DNA of 64,000 bases from Cylindrotheca closterium (lineage: Eukaryota; Bacillariophyta; Bacillariophyceae; Bacillariales; Bacillariaceae). Position 1 is the first letter of the stretch, and each line of letters starts with the position of its first letter. The stretch lies in contig CAKOGP040001770.1 of assembly GCA_933822405.4 (NCBI GenBank), positions 310,001 through 374,000 on the forward strand, written 5' to 3'. Below are positions 21,250 to 31,920 of this stretch, in pieces. A program made the position numbers and the translations under genes. The notes under the pieces are model-generated. The model saw only the letters and a list, made by a program, of their open reading frames with translations, was not told the DNA's origin and did not search any database.

Positions 21250-21513
21250 AATTACCGTGGTGATGGAGGTCCTTTGTCAATGCAGCTGATGATTCCTTTG
21301 TATAGTTGGTAACAATTACTAATATGATGATGATGGAAGGATTTCATTTCATTTCTCTTTGGTTCCCTCCAATGTGNNNNNNNNNNAATTACCGTGGTGA
21401 TGGAGGTCCTTTGTCAATGCAGCTGATGATTCCTTTGTATAGTTGGTAACAATTACTAATATGATGATGATGGAAGGATTTCATTTCATTTCTCTTTGGT
21501 TCCCTCCAATGTG
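21250..21513 (+). repeat. 127-bp perfect duplication flanking a 10-N gap (assembly artefact likely)
   Basis: Bases 21250-21376 and 21387-21513 are identical, and the ten Ns (21377-21386) sit exactly between them. This is what results when two contigs with an unrecognised end overlap are joined by a nominal gap, so the true genome probably has one copy and no gap. It lies upstream of the RPAP1-like gene. Confidence 0.9.
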
Positions 21514-21938
21514 ATATCGAAGGCCAGACGTAGGATTAGTCAAAGGGATCGACCTCCATGATTTTGAAGGAGGCAGGTTTTACCACGTTATTCTTTCAAA
21601 TTGTTATTTTCTCCATTACTGATTTATTACACGATATTTGTTGTCATAAAGCCCAGAATATAGAAAACAGTAGAGGAATATATCAAAACCTCTCAAAACA
21701 TACCTTAAATAAAATTTGTGTCTGATCAACCGACATTTATGGATGACTTACTCTTGCTCGAAAAGTATCTTGTGGTATTCAAAACGCGTAGAAAACACAG
21801 TAGATCTGTGCAACATTCCCTCAGGACGCTGCATGTTTGACTTCACCCAACGGACAGTTTCGACGATTCAAGATCCAAACGTCGTCGTTGCAATCTTGCT
21901 TGATATACATACCTTTCAACTTATCTACAGTATTCATC

Positions 21939-22700
21939 ATGAATTTCACAGGCTGCTTTAAGAATCCAACAGCAAAGCATGCTTTTTATTTGTCCGTGAT
22001 TGGTTGCGCTGTGGAAGGCCTCTTCACTGCCGTTGGACTCGCTGGATACTTTGTGCTTGGATCGCCACTGCTACTGGTATATGGACTTGAGAATGTAGTG
22101 GACTTTATTAGTAGTGCTGTGGTGCTGTGGCGGTTCTACGCTCCTGGAGAATTGACAAAGGCACGAGAGCTGGAACTTGCAAGTCGTGAAGAGAGGGCCG
22201 GTGTTGCCGTCAGCTTTCTAATTCTACTGCTGGGTTGCTTGGTCGTTCCTGCGGCCGTGGGAGATCTAGAAGAAGGCGCTCCTACAGATCAAGAAGTCGA
22301 TGCTGCCCTGGAATTGGTAATGATCATTTCGTTCTTGAGCGTTACGATCTTTACTAGCTTGACGTACTTGAAACTCAAATATGCAAGAATTTTGAATAGT
22401 GAATCTCTTCACAAAGATGGACTGTGTTCGGTCATTGGACTATTGCTATCGACTCTCATTTTCATCACCTCCTGGCTCATTAATAAATATCCAATCCTTT
22501 GGAAAATCGATGCTTACGGCGCAATGCTGTGTGGTTCCATTGCCATCTTCATTGGGTCGCACGGTATAATAACGGCAGTCATGAAAAAGGATTTGCCGAT
22601 TTTTTCGATTACATTCTGGAAGGGTGAGACCGGAACTGAGCCCACCAATCTTGCAGCAGGAGCCAACGAGCCAAAAACACAGCTTTCGGAAGTGGTTTGA
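21939..22700 (+). CDS. multi-pass membrane protein, CDF/TMEM163-like
   Basis: Single exon, 253 aa from the ATG at 21939; the frame is open upstream but the preceding residues are not hydrophobic and the ATG context is good. About six hydrophobic segments can be drawn: residues ~14-34, ~40-60 (ending VDFISSAVVLWRFY), ~95-115, ~130-150, ~170-190 and ~200-225. The second segment, with Glu-Asn-Val-Val-Asp-Phe-Ile-Ser-Ser followed by VLWRF, matches the metal-site helix pattern of cation diffusion facilitators and of the related TMEM163 zinc transporters. The long His-rich loop and cytosolic domain of large CDF proteins are missing. Likely role: divalent metal (zinc) transport in an internal or plasma membrane; substrate is inference. 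Confidence 0.65.
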   Translation: MNFTGCFKNPTAKHAFYLSVIGCAVEGLFTAVGLAGYFVLGSPLLLVYGLENVVDFISSAVVLWRFYAPGELTKARELELASREERAGVAVSFLILLLGCLVVPAAVGDLEEGAPTDQEVDAALELVMIISFLSVTIFTSLTYLKLKYARILNSESLHKDGLCSVIGLLLSTLIFITSWLINKYPILWKIDAYGAMLCGSIAIFIGSHGIITAVMKKDLPIFSITFWKGETGTEPTNLAAGANEPKTQLSEVV

Positions 22701-24051
22701 ATGTCTTGCCGTGGAACGGAGGAAGATCCTACGATACTAGCTAGTATTCTTTGTCAATACGACGTTAGATTTCTGTACTTTACAATTTACTTTACCGCGT
22801 TTTGTATTCAACAAGTTTGCAGTAGCAATACGTGCTTTCATAGTGATGAGAACGACTTTCGATGGTACCATGTGTTGGGTACCAAATACCTCGTAACGAT
22901 TAAAGTCTCAGTTATTATTATTATCAGTACTGTATTACCGGTATATGTTTCATGGTTGGAGAGTACTGTAATAAGATCCTTGTACTGGCAGGATCCCTTG
23001 GAGACTATGCAAGTACTCCACAGTATAGCAGTCGAGTCAGTCAGTCAGCGGGCTACACTCTCCTATTCCACTACTGCTCTATAGCTAGTCAAGTTGGCGG
23101 TCACGATGATGCTGGTCACTATGCTGGTCTTTTGCTGGTTTCACTTCAACCTACCATCTCAATTGATCAAGCACTGCAACGGGTGCATGTGAAAGGTAGA
23201 GTAGCAAGCACCGGTAGACCTGATGGATGATGATGAGGCCTACCTGGTACTCGGTACCAGTGTGCGGCATCGCGTCGTCGTATCGCGTCGCGAGCCTGCG
23301 GTGCTGATTCTTGGAGTTCTCCGCCTCTTTTACTACTGTACTATTTGAAAAGCAACGTTCTTCTTCATAGTGTTGCAACAAATCGCTGCACTTCAACATT
23401 GGATTCAGATTTAAACTACAATACTAGCGAAGAGCCTCTGAGCATGAGTCAAACACACTTCGAAGCCAAATGGGTAATGGATAGAGCTCGTACAAGAACC
23501 TTGTACGAGCACCGGTACCGCTCCATTACCCTCTTGTTCAAATCACGCGTAATCAGAACACAAAAATGAACACAAATGAACACCATATTTTGGATCGAAC
23601 AGGGTTTCGCCATTTCAATACTTTTCGTTTGATAAGGACAATAAGTAAGGGCTCTCAAAGCGATATATATATCTATGTACAAAAATGCAACCAATTAGCA
23701 GCCCGAGCCCGTCTGTTTCACTGGTACGATAGTTTGATCACTTCAACTAAAGCTACCCGTACGGTAGCAGCAAATTTGGACAAAAATGTCTCGTATCTCG
23801 TATCCAGCATTTCCTTTGCTTGACGACGGTAAGAGTTAGTCCTATAGCCTCTACTCGTACTGACTTTGCAAGAGTTGTTGTTCAATTATGGCAATGCTGA
23901 TGCACCGGTGGTCACGCAGTGTCTGTTGGAGCTGAAATGCGTCGTCGACGTTATTTTGTCCATGGATCTCATTTTCTCATTGTCTCATCACCTTTACCTT
24001 CTTTCAACGTATCTGCCACCATTTCAGTTAAAATTTTAAAACACCGAAGCA
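22701..24051. other. 1.35-kb intergenic region with palindromes
   Basis: No gene supported. The stretch contains several copies of the TACCGGTA/GGTACC motif (22862, 22876, 22936, about 23251, 23511) and the strong compound hairpin at 23472-23531. The last part, before 24052, is the promoter and 5' UTR of the LRR gene. Confidence 0.5.
23472..23531. repeat. compound palindrome / hairpin
   Basis: An outer pair of perfect 10-bp arms (GGGTAATGGA at 23472-23481 and TCCATTACCC at 23522-23531) encloses an inner perfect 11-bp inverted repeat with a 3-base loop (GCTCGTACAAG at 23486-23496 and CTTGTACGAGC at 23500-23510). Between the inner and right outer arm sits ACCGGTACCGC, itself palindromic. The site is intergenic. 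Confidence 0.85.
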
Positions 24052-27000
24052 ATGGTATCCAACGAAGAAGAAAATTCCTCTCCCCCTGCTCCCAATGACC
24101 GATCTTCGCGAAGTCCAAAAAGCCCGAAGCGCTCCAAGGATAGGGACTCCAAGGCAAAAGAACGAAGTCGTCGAGACCGCGGTCAATCAGCAAGTACACC
24201 AGGAGCCGTCCGCTCTTCCAGCACCAGTGAGAGAAAGAAGAGAAGCTCGGTTGCTGACAAATCTGGACGGACCTCATCGAGGTCGTCTTCCGTAACCAAA
24301 AGTCCTACCAGAAGTCCTGGAACCAGCAGTGGCAAGAGAAAGAGTAGTTTTCCACCACCCACAAGTCCCGGAGCAGTGTCGTCTACCAGCAGAGAAAAGA
24401 GAAAGAGCAGTTTTCCACAAGCAACAAGTCCTGGAGCAGTCCCTTCTACCAGCAGAGACATGAGAAAGAGTACTGCTAGATCCGACAAGTCTCGTCGCAC
24501 CTCGGATGCATTAGTATCTCCTGGCGCGTCGAAAAGACGAGGCGCTCGTCCCAGCAACGCAAAGAGCAAGCTAATGATGGGCAATACAACACGCAACGGT
24601 GTCGTTTCATCGGCCAGCAACGATATGGAAACTGGAATTGTCGCAGAGACAGTGGATGAAACAGAAGTTGAAGTTTTGCGAGCGGAATCCGACATGACTG
24701 CAAATGCCCTTCTCGAAATGAATCGAGAAGTTGGAGCCTTGCGCTCCGAGCTTCAGCGCACAAAGGAAGAGCAAACGACCCGTAGTGGAATGCCCCTTTG
24801 GAAAAAAATATGCTTGGTCAGCTTGGTCGTCGTTTTTATTGGTGGCATCGCTGCGGCTGTCATTGCTTTCACTGGAGGTGATAGTGACGATGGTGCGCAA
24901 AGAACAGCTGTTAACATGCCTGAAACAACCAGTGGACCAACAGGACAAGCAACCACCGCATTTCCAGAAGATATTGCCACTTCTAGTCCTACGGTCGACA
25001 CATTCCTTCCACCAAGTCCGGATGTATGCTCGGCGGTAGCGGAAGGCCGCCCTGTCGACGGGCAAGAAGACTGGATCGAGCAACCATTTTCTGTTTCGAT
25101 GAATATTAACCTGACAGTGGATACTGAAGGCGATATATGGTGGCCCGGGCTTCAGAGGAATATTCAGCAGCTTGTAATGCCACCTATCGTTGGATGCGGC
25201 AATACAACTGCTCTTGATGTTTTCCTTGTTGGAAACGCGCAAGTCAACGAGGACTATGTCTCAGTGGTGCCATGTGAAGCGGGCGAAGAGGAAACAGACG
25301 GATCTTGTTACATTGTTGAATTACAGTTGGTGCTTTTTCTGAAGCAGATTGTGAGTTATGATGTCGTCAACGACCTGAGCGAACACGTTGAGCAAGTCTT
25401 TCAGAACAGTACAGATTTATTGGTTGATGCTCAAGACGAAGATTCCAAAATAATCAAAGACATTGGGACTTTGGATAGCAAGCCTGTGACTGAATCACCT
25501 TCACAACACCCATCAAATAGTCCTACCAACGGTCCAAGCGAGTCGCCTTCCTTCAACCCAAGCGTATCAACTTCTGCGGAGCCTACCAACCGATCGACGC
25601 CTGGCCCAACCACATCGCCAACGCCCCCTCAAACTCCTGGACCAACACAAGCTCCTGTCTCTGGACCAACCCTACCACCTACGCCTGGACCAACGGTAGC
25701 TCCCACCCCACTTCCAACTCCAGGACCAACATTTGCACCTGTATCTGGACCAACATTGGCACCGACATTATTTCCGACTCCTGTACCAACATTTGCTCCC
25801 ACTCCTGGGCCAACAACAACTGCCGCCACCCCTGGGCCAACGACAACTTCTTCATTGACTCCGACTCCTGAACCAACGCTGACTCCTTCATCTGGACCAA
25901 GTGCTCCTCCGACTCTTGCTCCGACTCCTGGACCAACGACAGCAACACCATCGACAGCGCCATCAACAGAGCCATCGACAGCTCCCACTACAGGGCAACC
26001 AAGTCAATCGCCAAGTTCTGCTCCTACATCGAAGCGTATGGCACTGGAAGCCATGTTGTCGCGATTTGCTCCTTTTGACGGGAACAAGGGATTGGCAATG
26101 GATTGGCTCGTGGCAGATACCTGGGACATCGCAAATGACGAATTGCAATTATGGGAGGAACGATTCGCACTTGCAGTATTCTATTATGCAACCACCGGAG
26201 ATGGCTGGAACAACAATGCTGGATGGTTGACTCCAACACATGTTTGTTCTTGGTATGGGATAAACGGATGCAATGCGAACGGTTCGGTGCTTAGGCTTGA
26301 ACTTAGTGAGTATTTGCCTCCATGGTTGATGCATTTTATCTTCAGTGTCACTGTGTTCTCACTTTCAAATGTTTTGATGCACTCTTTCCTCAAACGGCAG
26401 CAATTGATCGTGTAAATTTTAATTTGGTTGGCGACTTGCCTGATGAGTTGAGGGCACTGACCAATCTTGAATTCATGCAATTTGGTAAGCGTTCAGTAAT
26501 TTCATCTCGTTGCGTCGTGTTGTTGACAACCGTTTTTCTCAATTTTTTGTGTGACTTGAATAATATAGCTTGGAATAAGGATCTCAGTGGCAGTATTCCT
26601 TCCTTTCTCACCGCGATGACCAAATTGAAAGAGTTATCTCTTTGTAAGTCAACGAAGCAGTATGCATGCCGAATGAATCGCTTGGCAATTCAATTTCTAA
26701 CCGTATCTTTCGCGTTACTTCGCCTCTTTCAGCGGACACAGGTCGTACTGGACCGATTCCTCCAGCGCTTTGGACTTTGACGAAGCTAGAGAGACTGCGG
26801 TTGTCAGGAAACTACCTGACTGGGACTATACCACCAGGAATCAGCGCCTTGACAAACATTAGAACCATCGGTTTGCCATTCAATGATCTGGTTGGATCCC
26901 TACCTGATGAGTTTAGTGGGATGACTCGGCTTGAAGGACTTGGTGTCAATGAAAACTTCCTGACTGGTACCATACCACCTCTTCCGAATGTGGCTGCTTG

Positions 27001-27228
27001 TAACTTAGGTACGAGGAAGCGATTGTTTTGCTCCAGTTTACAGTTTGTATGAATGATTGTAACTCATTTGCCTTGAATGGTAACTCGAACCCTTTTGCAC
27101 CCATCTATTTCCTTGCAGCCGTTGAGTCAGACGCATTCCATTTCGCAGCTAGAAAAACAGAGGGGAACTGTTTTACCGACACTACCAATGCACCTGGTAC
27201 TTGCAACCTCAGCGCAAACCAGTGCTAA
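24052..27228 (+). CDS. membrane-anchored LRR protein with Pro/Thr-rich stalk (diatom surface-protein type)
   Basis: Five exons: 24052-26305, 26401-26484, 26569-26643, 26733-27008 and 27119-27228; all introns GT-AG and each in phase 1; 932 aa. Order: basic Ser/Arg/Lys-rich N-terminal region with repeated SPGAV(P/S)STSR units (~1-190), short coiled coil, one membrane segment (~252-275, SLVVVFIGGIAAAVIAF), an extracellular domain with Cys residues (~330-470), a long linker of imperfect TPGPT/APT repeats (~480-660), then a domain FYYATTGDGWNNNAGWL...CSWYGINGC that caps plant-type LRR regions, and LRRs spread over exons 1-5 (LSGSIPSFL, LTGTIPPGIS, LVGSLPDEF, LTGTIPPLP). There is no kinase domain. 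It is a type II-like membrane protein exposing LRRs; a role in cell-surface recognition or adhesion is inferred from family members. Confidence 0.85.
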
Positions 27229-27562
27229 TGCAAAAAGCTCCGATCTTAGAGAACACCATACCAATGACGATCACATTGGAACTGACTCTAATGACTGTTC
27301 CTATCTCAGAGTGCCCCACTAGCGATCATGTTGGGAATCCAATCTATTAATGACCCCAAATCATGACTGTCCAAAGATAAGATAGCTTGAGTTACCCTCT
27401 GCTTCTGATGATTGTTATTGTGCGTTTTTCGCTTTGCAATTTTTGAAAGTTGAATCAATCAATCGTTCGAGTCGATACTTGTATTCTTCGAAAATCCATC
27501 CATCACCCATCCGCCTACGTCCACACATAATCATATATTCACATCGATCTGCAAAAACCATC
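27229..27562. other. intergenic region
   Basis: Short spacer between the LRR gene and the plastid-type gene. It includes two degenerate segments around TAATGAC / AATGAC but no clear feature. The promoter of the downstream gene must lie here. Confidence 0.5.
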
Positions 27563-28728
27563 ATGCACCGACTTGCCATTCTTGTACTACTACTGTCCTT
27601 TATCTTGGACTGCCTTTCATTCCAAGTACAAAGGCCATCATTCCAAAGATTATCAACAGATACCTTTGCAAGGGGCAAGAGTAAATGGGATGACTTGAAG
27701 GATGACGATGAGGATGAGAATGTGTACGATTCGACTCCAATTGCCCCTGGTGAGTGCTGACGATGAGGATCAAGTGCAGTACTACTATACATGCCAAAGA
27801 AAACATGCTAACTTTCCTCTTTTTCAATTGCTTATTGTATATATATATATATAGACATGACATATGAGCCTCGAAATCTGATGAGGCAATCCAAGAGCTT
27901 TCAGGCGATTCGGGAAGTCGGTGGGAAAGACACTGTGAACGATATATACATTCACGGTATGTCTACTGTTTTGGTTATTGTCCTTGAGAATATGAATTGA
28001 ATATAAGTCTCTAATCTCCTGTCTTCATACATATGAATGCGTTGGAAAAAAAAAAGAGCCAGGAACCGATACATTTTGGGTACGTTGTTGCTTTGGCGGA
28101 ATTGGTTTCCTGCTCTGTTATATTGCCGTATAGGTTGATTGTTTGATTGATTTTTCTGTAGGACGTGTGTATGATCTCATGGTGTGTCACTTTGTTTCTC
28201 TTTCTCTTGTATATAGTTTATTGGCAAAATTGCCCGTGCCGACGTTTCTTTGGAAAAGGCAGTGGCTCGACAATGGCCCATGATTGAACGACATGGTTGC
28301 AATCTTCGTCCCATCGAGTTGATGCCACATTGGGGGAAATTACAGTTGTGGGCAGCTCCTGGAGATTCCGAACTTGAAGTAGCATATAACAGACCATCTT
28401 GTGAGTTTCAAAAAATGGAACGAGAAGTGGAGGGTGCGAAAGCTGTCAAGTCGAGTTTCCTTGGATTTCAGGTACGTGTTTTTCTTTCTTTCGGGCAACA
28501 ATTGTATGTACTAGACTATATACAAGCAGCATCCTTCTTGTGTGTGCTAACGTGTACCTCTTGTCTTGTTGCGTTTCAACAAAACTAATAATAATATAGG
28601 GTGAGGCCTATGAGAAGGATGAATATGGCTTTCGGACTGCGAGAAACGACGATGGTACACCAGCAAGACCTGAACTCACTGGACCCGGAATCAAAGATCT
28701 TGCCGAGTTGGAAAAAATGAGCGAGTAG
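27563..28728 (+). CDS. conserved plastid-type protein of unknown function (five exons)
   Basis: Exons 27563-27749, 27855-27956, 28057-28079, 28217-28471 and 28600-28728; 231 aa. All introns are GT-AG; the 23-nt exon 3 is a microexon whose acceptor follows an A-run, so its left edge could shift by a few bases (the chosen AG at 28055-28056 keeps the frame). The ATG at 27563 starts a signal peptide (LAILVLLLSFILDCLSF) with a Phe near the expected cleavage, suggesting plastid import. The conserved part is FIGKIARADVSLEKAVARQ ... MIERHGCNLRPIEL ... LWAAPGDSELEVAYN, a pattern I associate with uncharacterised chloroplast/cyanobacterial-lineage proteins. No catalytic residues recognised. Intron 1 ends with a (TA)n tract. 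Confidence 0.8.
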
Positions 28729-28810
28729 GATGCTTTCTTTACTTTTAAAAACAATGATTGAAAATAGTAGGAACATTATTTTAAGAACATTTTACCTTGT
28801 ATTTCTCGTA

Positions 28811-29698
28811 TCATTGCATGAGAGGTCGTGTACCAGCATGTTGACCATAGGCAAGATTGACGAGTGCCATGTACTTTGGAACCTCTCCTGTCACTTCCAA
28901 ACCAGCATGGAGGACGGCATCGTGACTCCCACGACGAAATGCTAGGACTCTGCCCTTGCGAGGTGTAACATCTTTATATATGGAACCATCTCTGGACCAC
29001 AGTCGAGTTTCACCACCCTCCAATCCGTCGTCCGCATCGTTCAGATAAAAGAGAAGAGAAAACCCTGAAACAACGCCAGTCCATTCGTCCACCCCATCAC
29101 CTTTTGGATTGGCACCCTGCCCTGGAAAAAGACCATCAATGTGACGATTGAATTGATCCCCCTTGTTGTACTTGAAATGTGCAACCTTTTCCGAGAGTTT
29201 GTTGTACAATGAGAGTCCACCATCCAAAGACTTTGGAACTAAATGTTCGATCCGACGATAAATGGTTGGTAAAAAAGACGATCCATGGGGCGGATACCAA
29301 TGAGCGGCTTCATTGATACGCATGCCAGGAGGAGTTCGAATGCCAGGGGCCACTCTGGAATGTCCATTCGCATTCAGAATTGCCTCGGCACACGCCGCCA
29401 GAGCATCCGATTCTTCTGGCGTCAAGACATTGTCAATGATAAAAGCTTGTCGATCGGGTCCTAGGTCGATATCGATCCGTTGGAGTTCTCCTTCTTTGAA
29501 TGGCTTCTCTTCTTTTATGAGTGCCATTGGAAGCTCATCAATCGTATAAAAGGCAGCTTTCCCAGACTCTCCATAGTTGCCGGATCCACTGGTTGACACC
29601 AACACTCTGGGAGTAATCGAGGCAGCAAGAGACGAAATACGTGCTTGATACGCACTGCAAGCTGCTGTGGCCATGGAAACAGGGTTGGGAAGCTTCAT
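28811..29698 (-). CDS. 2-oxoglutarate/Fe(II) oxygenase, prolyl-4-hydroxylase-like
   Basis: Single exon, 295 aa. The Met at 29698 is taken as start; a hydrophobic Ala/Ser-rich N-terminus (~8-30) could be a weak signal or mitochondrial sequence. The catalytic domain covers ~80-290. Iron ligands are recognisable as HxD in QFNRHIDG (~195-203) and the distal His in HDAVLHAG (~265), with the 2-oxoglutarate-binding basic residue in EVPKYMALVNLAY. It also contains LLFYLND...GLEGGETRLW, the standard strand of P4H-type double-stranded beta-helices. These enzymes hydroxylate proline or other side chains using O2 and 2-oxoglutarate. The substrate cannot be told. It is tail to tail with the plastid-type gene (82 bp). 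Confidence 0.85.
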   Translation of the reverse strand: MKLPNPVSMATAACSAYQARISSLAASITPRVLVSTSGSGNYGESGKAAFYTIDELPMALIKEEKPFKEGELQRIDIDLGPDRQAFIIDNVLTPEESDALAACAEAILNANGHSRVAPGIRTPPGMRINEAAHWYPPHGSSFLPTIYRRIEHLVPKSLDGGLSLYNKLSEKVAHFKYNKGDQFNRHIDGLFPGQGANPKGDGVDEWTGVVSGFSLLFYLNDADDGLEGGETRLWSRDGSIYKDVTPRKGRVLAFRRGSHDAVLHAGLEVTGEVPKYMALVNLAYGQHAGTRPLMQ

Positions 29699-29994
29699 AT
29701 ATTAGTTATCCGCAGTAAACTTTCTTATACACTGAGGCGCAACAATCTAAGACTGCTTCATCGCATCGTCAACGGGGTTTTCCATGACAAGAAGAGTGAA
29801 CATCCAAGATGTTCCATCGAAATCACAATTGTTAGAACTATCTTAGTGTCATTCGAACGACAGACTGTGCGGTTAGTCAGAGTAGTCGAGGATCGACAGC
29901 AATCTGAATAATAAAATGAAACTCAACAATAATTCCCAACTCCGTAATAAAATCATCAACATTCATTCACCTTCGTCAACAAAACAAAACCATT
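29699..29994. other. divergent promoter region
   Basis: A spacer of about 300 bp between the oxygenase (minus) and KIX gene (plus), both of which start here. No gene seen; probably a bidirectional promoter. Confidence 0.5.
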
Positions 29995-31920
29995 ATGTCC
30001 TCCAATCCCCCTTCCCCCGAAGGTGCTGCTGGTGCGGGAAACAATTGGAGAGACAGTGTTGCCCAATCCTATCGCAATGTGGAAGCAAGAGAAATTGCCA
30101 AAACGCTGGCGGAATTGGAACCAGGAGCCTCGGCCTCCAACAAGCTGTCACTTGCCATGAGATTTGAAAATACAGTCTTTCAATCTGCCATTTCTCTAGC
30201 AGATTACCGCAAAAAGCTGACCAGACGACTCAAGAAACTAAGAAAGAATTACAAACCGCCAGTACAGCAAACCACCCCCACCAGTGCTCTGTTGTTGCAA
30301 TCCAATGTGACTTCCAAGGAACAGCTCTATCACGTGCTACGTGAAAAATATGCCGACTACCTCTTGTACATTATGCAAAATTCTCACAAGGCTGTTCAGG
30401 ATGTTTTACTCAGGCATGGGAAAGCCAAGGCGACTCAATTGCAACAGCATGCGGATTGTGCCGTCACTTGGGCTGGCCAATTGGGACTGGTCGATGCGGC
30501 AGACGTGGCGGCGGCCAAAAAGGGTACCTTTCTGGCTGGTGATGCTTCTGCGGCGACTTCTACCACCATGTCGTCGTCCAATCCACCCAACAAGCGCAAA
30601 CGAGAAGATATCCCAAGTGAGAGTAGTCTACTCAAACTCCAACAACACTTGGAGAAACGAGTGTCCAACATTCGGCAATACGTTGTCAAGCACGCCGACT
30701 CGGACCTCTTTTTGCAAGAGACATTAGAACGCAAGGACAAGGAGCTTAGCTCAAGAGCCAATGATTTTATTAGTCGCCAATTGAAACAGCGCATGCAGAA
30801 ATTGGCTAGCACTACAAGTACCACCACCACTTCCACTGCGACCGGTACCACCACCACGGCGGGTGCCAAAGACGAGGCCAGCCTGGAAGGAGTGGCTTTG
30901 TTGCAAGATGCCATGGACAAGGCTCAAGTTCCCATTCCACCATCGACTCGTACACAATCCAATGACAAACTTGGTCCCAAACTCTACATTGATAAGATGC
31001 GTGCGGCCTCCACTGCCTTTTGCACCTACCTCACCATGGCGGACCGACACAAGAGTCTGCCACCATCCTTGGCAGAAAGCGTCTTGCCCAAGACGAATGC
31101 CATTGTCAAGGAAGGTGTGGCCTTTTTGAAGGAAGTCGTCGAAAAACATGGTCTCAATGATGCCGAGACAGCGGATGGCACAAATAAAAAGCATCCACCC
31201 TTGGAAGATGCCTGGAACAAAATCTTGGAATTGCCAATGGACGAACAAGATGTCATGGCTGGTGACGAAAGTGCCCCATCCCCACTCAAACGCCGACGCC
31301 TCAATGCTACTGCTGCTACTGCTCCATGTACCAAAGCCAAGGTCCTCTTTCGGCCGAATCGTAAAACACCGGCCAATTTGCTTCCAGCGCTCCAACGAAA
31401 ACGGGCCACCTTGGTTCGACCAAAACCAAATGGACACGGATCGCACTTGGTGCTCGACTTTGGAAACTTTTCCATGACCATTTACTTCTCACCACTCTTG
31501 GTGACCCTCCGTGCCAATGAAGAAGAAGAAGAGGATGACGAAAATAATGACGATCCTGAGAAAACTAGCAGTGAAACAGCGGACCATTCCCGGTTTTTCA
31601 GAACGCGCCCCTCGACTGGATGCGCCTCTTGGAAACCTCTTCACCATGGTTTGGCACATCGACGGCAACCCAACGATTTGACAGTCTATGGAGTATCCAA
31701 GCAGTCCTATGAAACGGTCGGAGGAGTGGTCGAAGAACGATTGCGGGATGCTTCCACCCAAGCCACGCACACGCTACGGACCTGCTTTGCCAATCATGTG
31801 AGAGACAAACAACAAGAGATGGAAGTGGAGATTTTGGAGGGATCCGCTTTGCTGGAATTCGTGCAAGTGGCACGGACAACTTACATGCCTAATTGGAAGG
31901 ACGATGATATTAGCACTTGA
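29995..31920 (+). CDS. KIX-domain protein (Mediator MED15-like coactivator)
   Basis: Single exon, 641 aa. Residues ~18-88 read NWRDSVAQSYRNVEAREIAK ... LAMRFENTVFQSAISLADYR..LTRRLKKLR, which follows the KIX consensus (W at the start, R-x-x-V/A-x-x-I, then FE-x-x-[IV][FY]-x-x-A-x-S-x-x-[DE]Y). KIX domains of MED15 and CBP bind activation domains of transcription factors. The rest is helical with Ser/Thr-rich linkers (~200, ~285 with a run of TTT/STT, ~420) and a conserved-looking C-terminus (~560-640). Its last ~330 codons (from about 30925) are duplicated in inverted orientation at 51530-52517, where they are broken. The role as a nuclear transcription coactivator is inferred from the KIX domain. 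Confidence 0.75.
   Translation: MSSNPPSPEGAAGAGNNWRDSVAQSYRNVEAREIAKTLAELEPGASASNKLSLAMRFENTVFQSAISLADYRKKLTRRLKKLRKNYKPPVQQTTPTSALLLQSNVTSKEQLYHVLREKYADYLLYIMQNSHKAVQDVLLRHGKAKATQLQQHADCAVTWAGQLGLVDAADVAAAKKGTFLAGDASAATSTTMSSSNPPNKRKREDIPSESSLLKLQQHLEKRVSNIRQYVVKHADSDLFLQETLERKDKELSSRANDFISRQLKQRMQKLASTTSTTTTSTATGTTTTAGAKDEASLEGVALLQDAMDKAQVPIPPSTRTQSNDKLGPKLYIDKMRAASTAFCTYLTMADRHKSLPPSLAESVLPKTNAIVKEGVAFLKEVVEKHGLNDAETADGTNKKHPPLEDAWNKILELPMDEQDVMAGDESAPSPLKRRRLNATAATAPCTKAKVLFRPNRKTPANLLPALQRKRATLVRPKPNGHGSHLVLDFGNFSMTIYFSPLLVTLRANEEEEEDDENNDDPEKTSSETADHSRFFRTRPSTGCASWKPLHHGLAHRRQPNDLTVYGVSKQSYETVGGVVEERLRDASTQATHTLRTCFANHVRDKQQEMEVEILEGSALLEFVQVARTTYMPNWKDDDIST

Noticed and set aside
22701..23569. 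Short open frames (60-127 codons) on both strands
   Set aside because: No good start context, no motifs, no splice-consistent partners.
25629..25988. 119-codon minus-strand frame rich in Gly/Val
   Set aside because: It is the antisense reading of the Pro/Thr repeat linker of the LRR gene; regular repeats open several frames.
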